DNA of 64,000 nucleotides, from assembly GCF_900104445.1 (NCBI RefSeq), contig NZ_FNJI01000009.1:62001-126000 (forward strand), in the 5' to 3' direction. Numbering within the stretch: the stretch's first letter is position 1; the number at the start of each line of letters is the position of its first letter. This document shows, one piece after another, positions 28,822 to 38,513 of this stretch. The notes under the pieces are model-generated. The model ran no database searches and was not told where the DNA came from. It worked only from the letters and a program-made list of their open reading frames with translations. A program made the position numbers and the translations under genes. Origin of the DNA: Desulforhopalus singaporensis (GTDB lineage: Bacteria > Desulfobacterota > Desulfobulbia > Desulfobulbales > Desulfocapsaceae).

Positions 28822-30078
28822 ATGACACTTCAGCAGACCATTACAGAGATGGCGGCAAGAACAAAAGCCGCATCGGCAACATTGTCAATTCTATCTACCG
28901 AAAAAAAGAACGCGGTACTGAAGACCGTAGCCGATCTTCTTATCAGGGAAAAGGAGTATATCCAGCAACAAAACGCCAAAGACCTGAGCAACGGAAAAGA
29001 AAAAGGGTTGAGCGAGGCGATGCTGGACCGGCTTGCCCTTACCGATGCGGTAATCGACTCGATGGTGCAGGGACTCGGGGAGCTCATCGCACTGCCAGAT
29101 CCGGTTGGAACAATCGAGGATTTTACCACCAGACCAAACGGGTTACAGGTGGGAAGAATGCGCGTCCCTCTCGGGGTCATCGCCATGATATACGAATCAA
29201 GACCCAACGTGACCATTGACGGTGCGGCTCTGTGTCTGAAGGCGGGTAACGGTATTATTCTCAGGGGAGGCTCCGAGGCCATCCATTCCAACCTGGCACT
29301 GGGGGCGGTGCTGAAAAAAGCACTGGAAGAACACGGGATCAGCCCCGACGCGGTGCAGGTGGTTCCCGTAGCGGACAGGGAGGCGGTAAGTTACCTGCTG
29401 GAGCTTGAGGATACCATAGACCTGGTCATACCAAGAGGCGGGGAAGGATTGATACGGCTGGTGGTGAGCAAGTCAAAAATTCCGGTGTTGAAACACTACA
29501 AGGGAGTATGCCACGTATACGTCGACAAGGACGCGGATCTTACTAAAGCGGTTCCGATCCTGATAAATGCCAAAACCCATCGGCCCGGAGTTTGCAACGC
29601 CATGGAAGGCATACTCATTCACCGCGATGTCTCCGACCGGTTCATTCCTGAAGTCGTCTCGGCTATGCAGGAACTTGGCGTAGAGTTCAGGGGATGTCCC
29701 AAAAGTGTGGCAATAGACGGCAGAATCAAGGTGGCCGACGAGAGCGACTGGGGAACCGAATTCCTCGACCTGAGGGTTTGCATCAAGGTCGTCTCTGGCT
29801 TTGAAGAGGCGGCGGAGTACATAAGGAAATACGGGTCTCAGCATACCGAATCGATAGTCACCGAAAACTATACAACGGCTCGGCGCTTTATCGCCCAGAC
29901 GGATGCCTCGGCGGTGATGGTCAATGCATCCACGAGGTTCAACGACGGAGGCCAGCTGGGCCTGGGCGCTGAAATCGGTATCAGTACCACCAAGCTGCAC
30001 GCCTATGGACCGATGGGGCTTACGGAGTTGACTACCAGGAAATTTGTGGTGTACGGTGAGGGACAGACCAGGAAATGA
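28822..30078 (+). CDS. proA: Gamma-glutamyl phosphate reductase
   Basis: The 418-residue enzyme reduces gamma-glutamyl phosphate with NADPH for proline synthesis. The catalytic cysteine lies in HRPGVCNAMEG, and MIYESRPNVT and GLGAEIGISTTKLHAYGPMG are family signatures. I chose ATG at 28822 (MTLQQ) with GAGG upstream rather than the ATG at 28792. proB is not in the window. Its stop overlaps the nadD start. Confidence 0.96.
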   Translation: MTLQQTITEMAARTKAASATLSILSTEKKNAVLKTVADLLIREKEYIQQQNAKDLSNGKEKGLSEAMLDRLALTDAVIDSMVQGLGELIALPDPVGTIEDFTTRPNGLQVGRMRVPLGVIAMIYESRPNVTIDGAALCLKAGNGIILRGGSEAIHSNLALGAVLKKALEEHGISPDAVQVVPVADREAVSYLLELEDTIDLVIPRGGEGLIRLVVSKSKIPVLKHYKGVCHVYVDKDADLTKAVPILINAKTHRPGVCNAMEGILIHRDVSDRFIPEVVSAMQELGVEFRGCPKSVAIDGRIKVADESDWGTEFLDLRVCIKVVSGFEEAAEYIRKYGSQHTESIVTENYTTARRFIAQTDASAVMVNASTRFNDGGQLGLGAEIGISTTKLHAYGPMGLTELTTRKFVVYGEGQTRK

Positions 30079-30737
30079 TGGGAGCTCCGGGGCTGAAAAT
30101 CGGTCTTTTTGGCGGTACCTTCAACCCCGTTCATCGGGGCCACATGGAGGTGGCCGAAACAGCACTTGCCGAAGCCGGCCTGGACCGGGTACTGTTTATT
30201 CCGTCTGCCGATCCGCCGCACAAAAGCGGAGACATCGCGGGATTTGCCCATCGGGTAAGGATGTTGGAAATAGCCTGCAGCAGTCGCAACGAATTCTCAT
30301 GCTGTACCATAGAAGAGCGGCTTGCAAAACCTTCTTACACTATAGACACCTTGAAGGAGATGATCGGCGATGATCGTCTGGGCCACAGCTATTACTTTGT
30401 CATCGGCGCCGACGCGTTTCTTGAAATTCAATCCTGGAAAAGCTACAGGGAAATTCTGTCGTATGTTCATATCCTGCTGTCAAAAAGGGTGGGGGTCAGC
30501 GAGCTTATGCTGAAAAAGCTGCTGACCAGTCTCGGGTATACAAGGCACCGGGAGGTATGGCAAGGAGCCAGGTTCAAGACGGTACGGATATTGAAAAAAA
30601 TTCCAAAAGGCTTCAGTTCGTCGGAAATAAGGGCTGCTTCGAAATCCTTGACAATAACCTCTGAACTCGACCCTGAAGTGATGGCATATATCAGGAAAAA
30701 AGGGCTGTATATACCGCAACGTGAAAAAAATGGCTGA
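30075..30737 (+). CDS. nadD: Nicotinate-mononucleotide adenylyltransferase
   Basis: The nucleotidyltransferase signature GLFGGTFNPVHRGH lies near the N-terminus and the ISSTxIR-like motif appears as FSSSEIRAA. It makes NaAD from NaMN and ATP in NAD synthesis. Four-base overlap with proA and 17-base overlap with ung indicate one transcript. Confidence 0.94.
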   Translation: MMGAPGLKIGLFGGTFNPVHRGHMEVAETALAEAGLDRVLFIPSADPPHKSGDIAGFAHRVRMLEIACSSRNEFSCCTIEERLAKPSYTIDTLKEMIGDDRLGHSYYFVIGADAFLEIQSWKSYREILSYVHILLSKRVGVSELMLKKLLTSLGYTRHREVWQGARFKTVRILKKIPKGFSSSEIRAASKSLTITSELDPEVMAYIRKKGLYIPQREKNG

Positions 30738-31431
30738 ACGTGCAGTAAACAACGGTAAAGAAGGACCGCTCTGGGAGGAAATCGTGCCTCTCATGAAAGA
30801 AGGTTTCCACAGGGAACTGGTAAGAAAAGCCTATGATACCGTCCACGGGGGGGGCAAGGTATTCCCGGAACGACAAAACGTCTTTGCCTCCATGCGCCAG
30901 ACAAGCATCAGCAGCACCAAGGTTGTCATCCTCGGCCAGGATCCTTATTTCAACGAACATCCGGGTGTCGGCCCCGAAGCCCACGGTCTCTGTTTTTCCG
31001 TCAGGACAGGGTGCCCTGTCCCGCCTTCACTGAGAAATATCCTGCTGGAGGTGAACAACAGTATATATGGCGGAAAACAGGTCAGCGTCGATACCGACCT
31101 TACCAGGTGGGCACTTCAGGGGGTTTTGTTGCTCAATGCAAGCCTCACGGTGGAGAAGAAACGACCGAATTCGCATGTGAAGCTTGGGTGGCATGTGCTT
31201 ACCGACAACATCATCGAGACCGTAAACCAGGTCAAGAAAAACGTGGTATTTATGTTGTGGGGAGCCTTTGCCCAGAAGAAAGCACCGTTGATTGATGGTA
31301 ATAAACATCTCATCCTGACAACAAGCCATCCGTCGCCGCTGTCCGCGCACCGCGGTTTTCTCGGCTCTGATGTTTTCGTGAAGTGCAACGAATATTTAAA
31401 AGCTCACGGTATGCAGCCGATATCCTGGTAA
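30721..31431 (+). CDS. ung: Uracil-DNA glycosylase, family 1
   Basis: The catalytic loop GQDPY is at 72-76 (D74), the uracil-binding LLLNASLTV follows, and HPSPLSAHRGF carries H203. It removes uracil from DNA in base-excision repair. The loop after GQDPY reads FNEHPGVGPEAHG, five residues longer than the usual HGPGQAHG and with F in place of H. The start is GTG 30721 or ATG 30730, both inside the end of nadD. Confidence 0.93.
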   Translation: MKKMAERAVNNGKEGPLWEEIVPLMKEGFHRELVRKAYDTVHGGGKVFPERQNVFASMRQTSISSTKVVILGQDPYFNEHPGVGPEAHGLCFSVRTGCPVPPSLRNILLEVNNSIYGGKQVSVDTDLTRWALQGVLLLNASLTVEKKRPNSHVKLGWHVLTDNIIETVNQVKKNVVFMLWGAFAQKKAPLIDGNKHLILTTSHPSPLSAHRGFLGSDVFVKCNEYLKAHGMQPISW

Positions 31432-31432
31432 G

Positions 31433-33031
31433 CTATACGACGAGGAGTTTTCTGCGCGCACAGGGGATCCTGTCGGCCACGTCGCCGGCAAAAAAACCGG
31501 GACCCTGTGCAGCAAAAAGCATATCTGCGGCACTGCCGTGCAGGTACACTCCGCACAGGGCCGCATCGGTCGGCGCCAACCCCTGGCAAAGCAGCGCCCC
31601 TATGATCCCACTCAACACATCCCCCATCCCTGCAGCCGCCATCCCCGGATTACCGGTGGTGTTGATATATCGTTGCCCGCTGCCGTCAGCGACAAGGGTA
31701 CCCGCTCCCTTGAGCACGACAACAGAATCCTTGCTGCCTGCAAATTTAGTGACGGCCAGTTTTACCGCTTCGAGGCGATCCTGATTGATGGCACCACTGT
31801 CCATGTCGATCAGGCGACTCAATTCGCCCGGATGGGGGGTGTATATTCTGGGGCCGCCGGGCTGTGGGAGCGACTCAGCTGCCAAGGCGAGGATATTAAG
31901 CCCGTCGGCATCGATCACCATGGGGCATTTGGCTCTTTCGTACAGCGTCAGAATCAGCTCGGCGGTCCTTTGGTCCTGACCAATCCCCGGGCCTACCACG
32001 AGTACATCTTTTGTTGCAAGCTCCCTTTCTATGACCGCCAGGTCGTCGATGGAAAAACAGGTGTCGCTGCCAGAGAGCAAAAAGGTCATCGCTTCGGGCA
32101 GGGCAGAACCGAATATATCCTTCAACTGGATCGGGCAGCCGAGGGTGACCAGTCCTGCTCCCGCGCGCAGTGCGCCTTTTGCCGCAAGAATCGCCGCACC
32201 GCTTTTCCCGGCGGAACCGGCCAGGATAAACAGGTGGCCATTATCCCCCTTGTGGGAGGTGATAGCACGGTGCAGAGAAGTACTCCTTTGTTTTACCAGC
32301 GCGTCGGTGGCCAGGGTTGTATCGATTCCGCCGCTGTTAACAACCGCGGGAGGAATGCCGATATCGATAACGGCGACCTTGCCGGCGGGGGAACCGGATC
32401 CGTGTAAAAAGTGAGCCGGTTTGGCGCAGCCGTAAGTAGCGGTATAGTCGGCCGTAACGCAACATCCCAGGGTTTTACCGCTGTCTGAGTCAAGGCCCGA
32501 GGGGATGTCGATAGCTATCACCGGACCCTTGGTCTTGAAAGCTGCTGAGTTGATGAGTTCGACTGCTTTTTTGAAATGACCGGAGAGTTCGCGGCACAAA
32601 CCGATGCCGAAGATTGCATCGAAAACAGCGTAACAGCAAAGACCCTTTGATTCCTTTTGTGCAATAAGCATAGGAATCATTCCAATTCGCTCAACGGTGT
32701 CGACAACGTGATAGGGGAGTTTGAGCTGTTTTACAATTTTGAAATTAGTGGCCGGGTCTCCGGAGAGTTTTTCGGGATTGACGAGGAAGAAGAACATAAC
32801 CTCGCAACCACGCTGGTGCAGGTGCCTGCCTATGACCAGTCCGTCACCGCCGTTGTTACCGGGACCGACAAAGATGGGCGCGAAAGTGTTGTTGCACGGA
32901 CCGAGTTCGTCAAGGGCCATCCGCACGGTTCCCACCCCGGCATTTTCCATGAGAACGATAGTCGGGATGCCATACTGCTCGCTGGCTCTCCGGTCCAGTT
33001 GCTGCATTTGGCTGGCGGATGGAAGTTTCAT
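31433..33031 (-). CDS. nnr: Bifunctional NAD(P)H-hydrate epimerase / dehydratase
   Basis: The N-terminal epimerase domain has GPGNNGGDGLVIGRHL. The C-terminal ADP-dependent dehydratase has GSAGKSGAAILAAKGALRAG and NTTGNPGMAAAGMGDVLSG. Together they repair hydrated NADH and NADPH. I chose ATG at 33031 (MKLPSASQM) with GGAG eight bases upstream; it lies six bases after the upstream gene. The product has 532 residues, usual for the fused form. Confidence 0.95.
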   Translation of the reverse strand: MKLPSASQMQQLDRRASEQYGIPTIVLMENAGVGTVRMALDELGPCNNTFAPIFVGPGNNGGDGLVIGRHLHQRGCEVMFFFLVNPEKLSGDPATNFKIVKQLKLPYHVVDTVERIGMIPMLIAQKESKGLCCYAVFDAIFGIGLCRELSGHFKKAVELINSAAFKTKGPVIAIDIPSGLDSDSGKTLGCCVTADYTATYGCAKPAHFLHGSGSPAGKVAVIDIGIPPAVVNSGGIDTTLATDALVKQRSTSLHRAITSHKGDNGHLFILAGSAGKSGAAILAAKGALRAGAGLVTLGCPIQLKDIFGSALPEAMTFLLSGSDTCFSIDDLAVIERELATKDVLVVGPGIGQDQRTAELILTLYERAKCPMVIDADGLNILALAAESLPQPGGPRIYTPHPGELSRLIDMDSGAINQDRLEAVKLAVTKFAGSKDSVVVLKGAGTLVADGSGQRYINTTGNPGMAAAGMGDVLSGIIGALLCQGLAPTDAALCGVYLHGSAADMLFAAQGPGFFAGDVADRIPCARRKLLVV

Positions 33032-33036
33032 GTGCC

Positions 33037-34479
33037 TTACTCCTGGCTGTGCTGGGTTGTTGCGGTTCTGGTTAACCTCTGTTGACATTGCGGACATGGT
33101 GAAAACCCGGAGTCCAAGGCGATTTTGACGTCTTTGAACACCAGGGTGCAACTTTTACACCTGTAGTCTTTACACCCTGGCAGATGAAATTGGCGCTTTT
33201 TAGGGTTTCCGCTGATGAGAAGCCCCTTGGGCTGGCGGTCGTCCGGTACCCACTGCTGCTGCTCCTCGGTCTTGGTACGAAAAAGCTGGAAACCTTCTTT
33301 TATTCCATTTTGCAGCAGGGTGAAATAATATTTTCCTTTCTCTGAGACCGTGGCTGGCAGCAGGGGCTGTTCGTTGGCTATTCGGTATACCCAGAAAACA
33401 GCCAGTAAAAAGAACAGCAGGTTGGGAATCCACATCGCCACCATTACCGGAAGAACACCGTCCTCCGCCATCTGCTTGCCGAAGGTGAAAAGGATATAAT
33501 AGAAGATAAAGATGCCAAGACCCGCCTGGATGCCGATCGCCTTTTTGCCGGGCCTTGCCTGCAGGCCGAGGGGCAACCCGAGAAGACTCATCAGCAGACA
33601 GCCCGCCGGCAGAACCAGCCGTTTGTGGAATTCAATGAGAAGTTTTCTCTTGTGGGTGGTATCTCCTTCTATACTTTGCGCCTCCAGTAAAAGCTCTTTC
33701 TGGGAAAGGACGTTTTTCTGCTTGACTCTGGTAGCCTTCGAATCGGGCGGCTGAAGGGGAATGTTGATCTGGTAGCGGTCGAATTCGACCACCTGGGCGT
33801 TCGCGATGTCGGGACGGTGCAGGCTGCCGTTGTCGAGAATTATCGATACGTTCATGTTATTTACCGAGCTTATCATTTTGCCGGTACTGGCCATGGTGAT
33901 GGTCGGGTTTGCCCCGTCCCTCATATCGGATACCCAAACCTTAGACCATCTCCCGGTTTTTTTATCCACGTCTTCTACATAGACCACCACGTCGCCCAGA
34001 GCTTCAGTGAAGACATGGGGCTTAATACCATTGTTGATTTTTTCCTTGAGCAGTTGATAGGTGAGCTGCTTCATGGCGGCTTCACTGAGCGGGATAAGCC
34101 TTGTTGAACAATAGCTGGTAAACAGCGCTATGAGGGCGGTGACGATCACCACCGGAGGAATTATCTTGTACATACTGATCCCGCTCGCCTTAAACGCCAG
34201 AATTTCCGAATCACTCGATAACCTGGCGAAGCCGATTGTGACCCCCATCATGGCCGCCATGGGTATGGTGTAGAGAAATATGTTCGGAAACATATACGAG
34301 ATGAGCCGTGTAAAATCGGCCAGCCCGATGTTGAGGTCGAGGACGAAATTGAGGAAGGGGATAAGTCTGACGAGAAAAAAAACGCAGTTCATGATCAGAA
34401 AGCTCGCAAAAAAAGGCTCCAGCATTTCCGTTGCAAGGTAGCTGTAGAGCAAAAGCGGCATTTTGGAAACTTTTTTCAT
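33037..34479 (-). CDS. LptF/LptG-family LPS export permease with Cys-rich tail
   Basis: Two groups of membrane segments (about 20-130 and 285-365) flank a periplasmic beta-jellyroll region, the YjgP/YjgQ plan. Family motifs include ILAFKASGIS near 93-102. LptF and LptG drive lipopolysaccharide out of the inner membrane with LptB. The odd part is residues 420-470: FHLPGC, YRCKSC and SPCPQC give H432, C436, C441, C444, C462 and C465, resembling an Ada-type or zinc-ribbon metal site and placed on the cytoplasmic side. The gene sits between the M23 peptidase and nnr genes. Only one such permease is in the window. Confidence 0.87.
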   Translation of the reverse strand: MKKVSKMPLLLYSYLATEMLEPFFASFLIMNCVFFLVRLIPFLNFVLDLNIGLADFTRLISYMFPNIFLYTIPMAAMMGVTIGFARLSSDSEILAFKASGISMYKIIPPVVIVTALIALFTSYCSTRLIPLSEAAMKQLTYQLLKEKINNGIKPHVFTEALGDVVVYVEDVDKKTGRWSKVWVSDMRDGANPTITMASTGKMISSVNNMNVSIILDNGSLHRPDIANAQVVEFDRYQINIPLQPPDSKATRVKQKNVLSQKELLLEAQSIEGDTTHKRKLLIEFHKRLVLPAGCLLMSLLGLPLGLQARPGKKAIGIQAGLGIFIFYYILFTFGKQMAEDGVLPVMVAMWIPNLLFFLLAVFWVYRIANEQPLLPATVSEKGKYYFTLLQNGIKEGFQLFRTKTEEQQQWVPDDRQPKGLLISGNPKKRQFHLPGCKDYRCKSCTLVFKDVKIALDSGFSPCPQCQQRLTRTATTQHSQE

Positions 34480-34572
34480 GGCGCTGCGTTGAATCGGCTA
34501 AGTGAGCCGTTACCAGGTCTTTCGGCGTAAAATCTGTACCGGGCGGGTTCGATTCTCGGTAATTTAAAGGAA

Positions 34573-35955
34573 TTAAAATCTTGAATCGGTCAGCGGTTCT
34601 TCAATGGTTGCCTCGATCCAGTTTTGATCCCACCACTCTTTAGGGGTTACAAACGTTCCCTGGACGAGCATGGAGAAGTGAAGGTGATCCCCACCTGCCA
34701 TTCCTGTGGTGCCGGTAAGGCCGATTACCGTTCCCTGGTCCACCGTGTCGCCAGGGGATACGTTGATCTGGCTCAGGTGCGAGTAGAGACTGAAAACTCC
34801 CTGGCCGTGATCCATGATGACCATGTTGCCGTAGATCCCGAGATAGTCGCCGAAAATTATCTTCCCTCTGTTTGCAGCCTTGACCTCAGCCCTCCTGATA
34901 GAGGCGATATCCATGCCGAGGTGCACCTGCCGGTCTATTGACCGGCCGTTGTAGAGATAATCCCTGTGGTCGGCAAAACCGGCTCTTGAGCTTCCGGCCA
35001 TGCGTTCAAACCTGTTGCGCCACATGCGATCAGGTTCAGACAAATTGCATATGGTTTGGATCTGAGCATTGTTTTGTTGCCGGACTTTGTTATTGATATA
35101 GACGTACTGATCGATAAGCTCACCCGTCATCTCCGGGTAATGCAGCTGAAACTCCGGTATCTTGAGGTTGAGAAAACCATCGCTTATGGTGATGTTGTCA
35201 TTCTTCTGGTCAGCTTTCTTGTAGACGGTGGCAAATGGGGCAAGCGTACTGTTGCCGGCGTTGTCGGTTGCGCGTATCGACAGCTCTTCAATCTTGGCCG
35301 CATCGTAGGGCAGGGCAAAATAGCAGATGTAGGTATCATCTCTTCCGTCACCCACAAGATAGCCCCGGTAAAACCTGCCATTAATCAAGACTCCGCTGAC
35401 GGAATCCGCATCGGATACCCGGTAGATGGCAATCCCGGTACCGCCTGGCGATATATATTTTTCACCGTGCAGTATCTGGATGCGGGGAGGATTGGTGTCG
35501 ATGGTTGCTTCCTGAGTTACCACTTTCTTGTTGCCCTTGAACCAGCCTCTCATGGAAAAATCGTATACTTCAAGGGTAATGGTAACCGCTCCGTCCTTAA
35601 AACCCTCGGCTAGCGGGGCAAAGCTGACAGTTCCGGATTCGCTGAGCGGGCCGACCGGGTTTTTATAGGAGCTTTGCGGAAAGACCTTGGAATCAAGCAA
35701 TTTTTTGGTAGTTCCCTGGGTCGCCCATAAATAAATTCCTCTTATTCCGCTTTTGTCATCTGAAACAGTGTACGTTACAGCTCCGTCCTTGCCAAGGAAA
35801 TGTCCGGTGCCTTCAAGGGATGCGGTGGGCTTTTCACCTTCGAAAAACAGAACGCCTGCAATTCCCGCCGCAATACCAACGAGTACCACCAGGATGAACC
35901 AGATCTTATTTTTGCTATTGCCCTGTAACCTTCTTCGTCTTTTGCCAAATACCAT
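34573..35955 (-). CDS. Membrane-anchored M23 metallopeptidase
   Basis: A basic N-terminus and one membrane segment (about residues 18-40) anchor the protein. Two beta-rich, Ig-like regions with TDNAGN-type text span ~45-250. The C-terminal LytM/M23 domain has HLGMDIAS and GDHLHFSM, the zinc-binding motifs. These enzymes cleave peptidoglycan cross-bridges. It lies between rng and the LptF-type gene on the same strand. The intact motifs suggest a working enzyme rather than a NlpD-type activator. Confidence 0.9.
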   Translation of the reverse strand: MVFGKRRRRLQGNSKNKIWFILVVLVGIAAGIAGVLFFEGEKPTASLEGTGHFLGKDGAVTYTVSDDKSGIRGIYLWATQGTTKKLLDSKVFPQSSYKNPVGPLSESGTVSFAPLAEGFKDGAVTITLEVYDFSMRGWFKGNKKVVTQEATIDTNPPRIQILHGEKYISPGGTGIAIYRVSDADSVSGVLINGRFYRGYLVGDGRDDTYICYFALPYDAAKIEELSIRATDNAGNSTLAPFATVYKKADQKNDNITISDGFLNLKIPEFQLHYPEMTGELIDQYVYINNKVRQQNNAQIQTICNLSEPDRMWRNRFERMAGSSRAGFADHRDYLYNGRSIDRQVHLGMDIASIRRAEVKAANRGKIIFGDYLGIYGNMVIMDHGQGVFSLYSHLSQINVSPGDTVDQGTVIGLTGTTGMAGGDHLHFSMLVQGTFVTPKEWWDQNWIEATIEEPLTDSRF

Positions 35956-35992
35956 GAATCAATTCTCTATTATAATAACGGGTTGTATGTAT

Positions 35993-37489
35993 TTAACTCT
36001 GCCAGATAATTTCATATTTCTCAATATGCAGATCTCGTGAAGGCGCGACCACGATACGCTTGTTGACACCTTTTTCAATGGTCGCCATGGTTTTTTCCTC
36101 CTCGTTTTGCAGGAGATCGGCGATTCTCGGATGGACCCTGAGAGTGATAGTGTGGCCCCGGTGTTTTTGGCTATTTCGGCTGATCATCCTGAAGATTTCA
36201 TAGCAGATGGTTCTTCTTGATTTGATCATTCCCTCTCCGGAGCAGTAGTGGCAGGGCTCACACATCAGCTGATGCAGGTTCTCGCTGTTTCTCTTCCGGG
36301 TCATCTGCACCAGGCCGAACTCGGAAAGTTTGAGGATGTTTATCCGGCTCTTGTCTTTCTTCACCGCTTCTCTGAACGTCTCGAAAAGCTGTTCACGGTG
36401 AGTGTCGTCCTCCATATCGATGAAATCGATAATTATAATGCCGCCGATATTTCGCAGTCGCAGCTGGTATGCGATCTCTACGGCTGCTTCCATGTTGGTC
36501 TTGAAAATTGTGGCACCAAGATCATTTTTTCCAACGTACCTTCCGGTGTTCACGTCTATTACCGACAGTGCTTCGGTGGATTCGATGATGATATATCCCC
36601 CGGAGCGGAGCCAGACTTTCTTTTCAATAGCCCTTGATATTTCAACTTCTATATTGTGGGCGTCAAAGAGGGGGGTGGAATCCTGGTAAAGTGTTATCTT
36701 ATCGAGTAGTTGCGGAGCAAATGTTTTTACGTGGTCGAGCAGTTTCCGGTGCGCCACCGGGTCGTCAATCACCAGGCTGTCGACATCCGTGGTGAAAAAA
36801 TCACGTATGGACCTCAGGGTAATATCGAGATCCTCGTGGATAAGAGATGGGGTCTCCATGTTTTCCGCTTTGTCGATGATGCTTTCCCAAAGCAGCATGA
36901 GAAACTCCATATCAGCCTCAAGCTCCTCGATGGAGGAATCCTTGGCCACCGTGCGGACTATAAACCCCGAGTTTTTCGGTCGAATCTCTTCAATGACCTG
37001 CTTGAGGTTGTTGCGCAGCTCTTCATCTTCAATTTTGCGGGAAATCCCGATGTGATCGGTCTGCGGAATGAATACCAGATTCCTGCAAGGCAGGGTGATG
37101 TGGCAGGTCAGGCGGGCTCCCTTGGTGCCGATAGGGTCCTTGCTGACCTGGACCAGGAGTTCCTGGCCTTCGCTTATAAGATCCTCAATATGCAGTCCCT
37201 GGGAACGTACATGGGTATTGGCACAATCAGTTATACAGGGATCGAAGTTGGGCGAGTTGGATGGAACACAGACATCGTCGACATACAAAAAACCTGTCCG
37301 TTCAAGACCTATGTCGACGAAAGCCGCCTGCATGCCGGGCAGAACACGTACGACCCGTCCCTTGTATATGTTGCCCATGAGCCCCTTCTCAGTGGGCCTC
37401 TGCATGTGATATTCACTGAGATTTCCATCTTCTACAAGCGCAAGTCGCACCTCATAGCTTGTTGCGTTAATTAATATTTCAGTGGTCAT
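35993..37489 (-). CDS. rng: Ribonuclease G/E family protein
   Basis: The S1 domain (MGNIYKGRVVRVLPGMQAAFVDIG) comes first. The catalytic aspartates lie in VIDVNTGRYVGKND and IIDFIDMEDD, and the zinc-link CEPCHYC follows. At ~498 residues, without the long C-terminal scaffold of RNase E, it is RNase G-like. It processes rRNA and mRNA 5' ends. I chose ATG at 37489 (MTTEILINA); a TTG eight codons earlier is possible. Confidence 0.95.
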   Translation of the reverse strand: MTTEILINATSYEVRLALVEDGNLSEYHMQRPTEKGLMGNIYKGRVVRVLPGMQAAFVDIGLERTGFLYVDDVCVPSNSPNFDPCITDCANTHVRSQGLHIEDLISEGQELLVQVSKDPIGTKGARLTCHITLPCRNLVFIPQTDHIGISRKIEDEELRNNLKQVIEEIRPKNSGFIVRTVAKDSSIEELEADMEFLMLLWESIIDKAENMETPSLIHEDLDITLRSIRDFFTTDVDSLVIDDPVAHRKLLDHVKTFAPQLLDKITLYQDSTPLFDAHNIEVEISRAIEKKVWLRSGGYIIIESTEALSVIDVNTGRYVGKNDLGATIFKTNMEAAVEIAYQLRLRNIGGIIIIDFIDMEDDTHREQLFETFREAVKKDKSRINILKLSEFGLVQMTRKRNSENLHQLMCEPCHYCSGEGMIKSRRTICYEIFRMISRNSQKHRGHTITLRVHPRIADLLQNEEEKTMATIEKGVNKRIVVAPSRDLHIEKYEIIWQS

Positions 37490-37632
37490 CCTAAAAAACC
37501 GTATATAGTACAAAATGTAAACTTTCCGGAGGGAAAGTGTATTTTTTTATGAATTTTGTAGTATACATTATAGCAACATTAAATTGCCATATTTAATATT
37601 TTTTTTAATTTCATAAAACCGGTGTATCGAAC

Positions 37633-38493
37633 ATGAGTGGATGTCCAATATCCGTTATTATTCCGACCTTTAACCGTGTAACCATGGTTGGCCGGGCGAT
37701 CGATTCGGTCTTTCGCCAGACGCTGCCCTGCAACGAACTCATCGTCGTCGACGATGGTTCAACAGATGGTTCCCCCGAACTTCTGGTCAAGCTCCAGAAA
37801 CATTCTGGGATTCCCATGCGAATCATCACCACCTCCAACCGTGGGCCCGCGGCTGCGAGAAATCGTGGGATAGAAGCGGCGACCAACGATATCGTCGCTT
37901 TTCTCGATTCAGACGACCACTGGCACAGAAAAAAGCTTGAGCGTCAATATCCGGTTTTTAAAGACAGCGGTAAATACCTGATAAGCCATACCAGGGAGAA
38001 GTGGCTGCGTCGGGGAGAACACCTGAATCAGAAAAAAAAGCATATTCCACGGCATGGGCATATCTTTGACCACTGCCTGATGTTGTGTGGAGTCGGGATG
38101 TCAACCGTGATGGCTACAAAGGAGATTTTTGCCAGGATCGGGATGTTTGACGAAACAATGAGGTGCTGCGAGGATTACGACCTGTGGCTGAGGGCGAGTG
38201 CGCGATACCCGTTTCTGTTGATCGACTCGCCGCTTACCGTCAAAGAGGGAGGGAGGCAGGATCAGGTTTCATTCCAGTACAGAATCGGCATGGACGAGTG
38301 GCGCATTAAAAGCATCAGGAAAATTCTTGACAGCAATGTATTGTCCCCTGACTATTATGCTGCCGCCTGTGATGAGCTGGAAAGAAAAATAGACATATTT
38401 GCCGGGGGGTGTATAAAGCATGGACTGGAAACAAAAGGCAGATTGTATATGGAGATAAAAAATCAATATATCCGCAAAGCCGGATTACAATAA
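37633..38493 (+). CDS. Glycosyltransferase family 2
   Basis: The GT-A fold starts SVIIPTFNRVTMVGRAIDSV, with VVDDGSTDGS and the metal-binding FLDSDDHW. The 286 residues lack membrane segments, so it is cytoplasmic or peripheral. The donor and acceptor are unknown, though LPS-transport genes lie 3 kb upstream. It starts at an ATG after an AT-rich spacer. Confidence 0.9.
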   Translation: MSGCPISVIIPTFNRVTMVGRAIDSVFRQTLPCNELIVVDDGSTDGSPELLVKLQKHSGIPMRIITTSNRGPAAARNRGIEAATNDIVAFLDSDDHWHRKKLERQYPVFKDSGKYLISHTREKWLRRGEHLNQKKKHIPRHGHIFDHCLMLCGVGMSTVMATKEIFARIGMFDETMRCCEDYDLWLRASARYPFLLIDSPLTVKEGGRQDQVSFQYRIGMDEWRIKSIRKILDSNVLSPDYYAAACDELERKIDIFAGGCIKHGLETKGRLYMEIKNQYIRKAGLQ

Positions 38494-38513
38494 CAGCAAT
38501 ACAGGCAGGTCAA

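Noticed and set aside
31538-32407. 289-codon plus-strand open frame
   Set aside because: Antisense to the nnr gene, which has full family motifs.
34500-34562. tRNA-like text GGTTCGATTC in the lptF-M23 gap
   Set aside because: The T-arm-like bases do not pair into a stem and no acceptor or anticodon arm can be drawn.
36710-37474. 254-codon plus-strand open frame
   Set aside because: Antisense to rng; no recognisable features.
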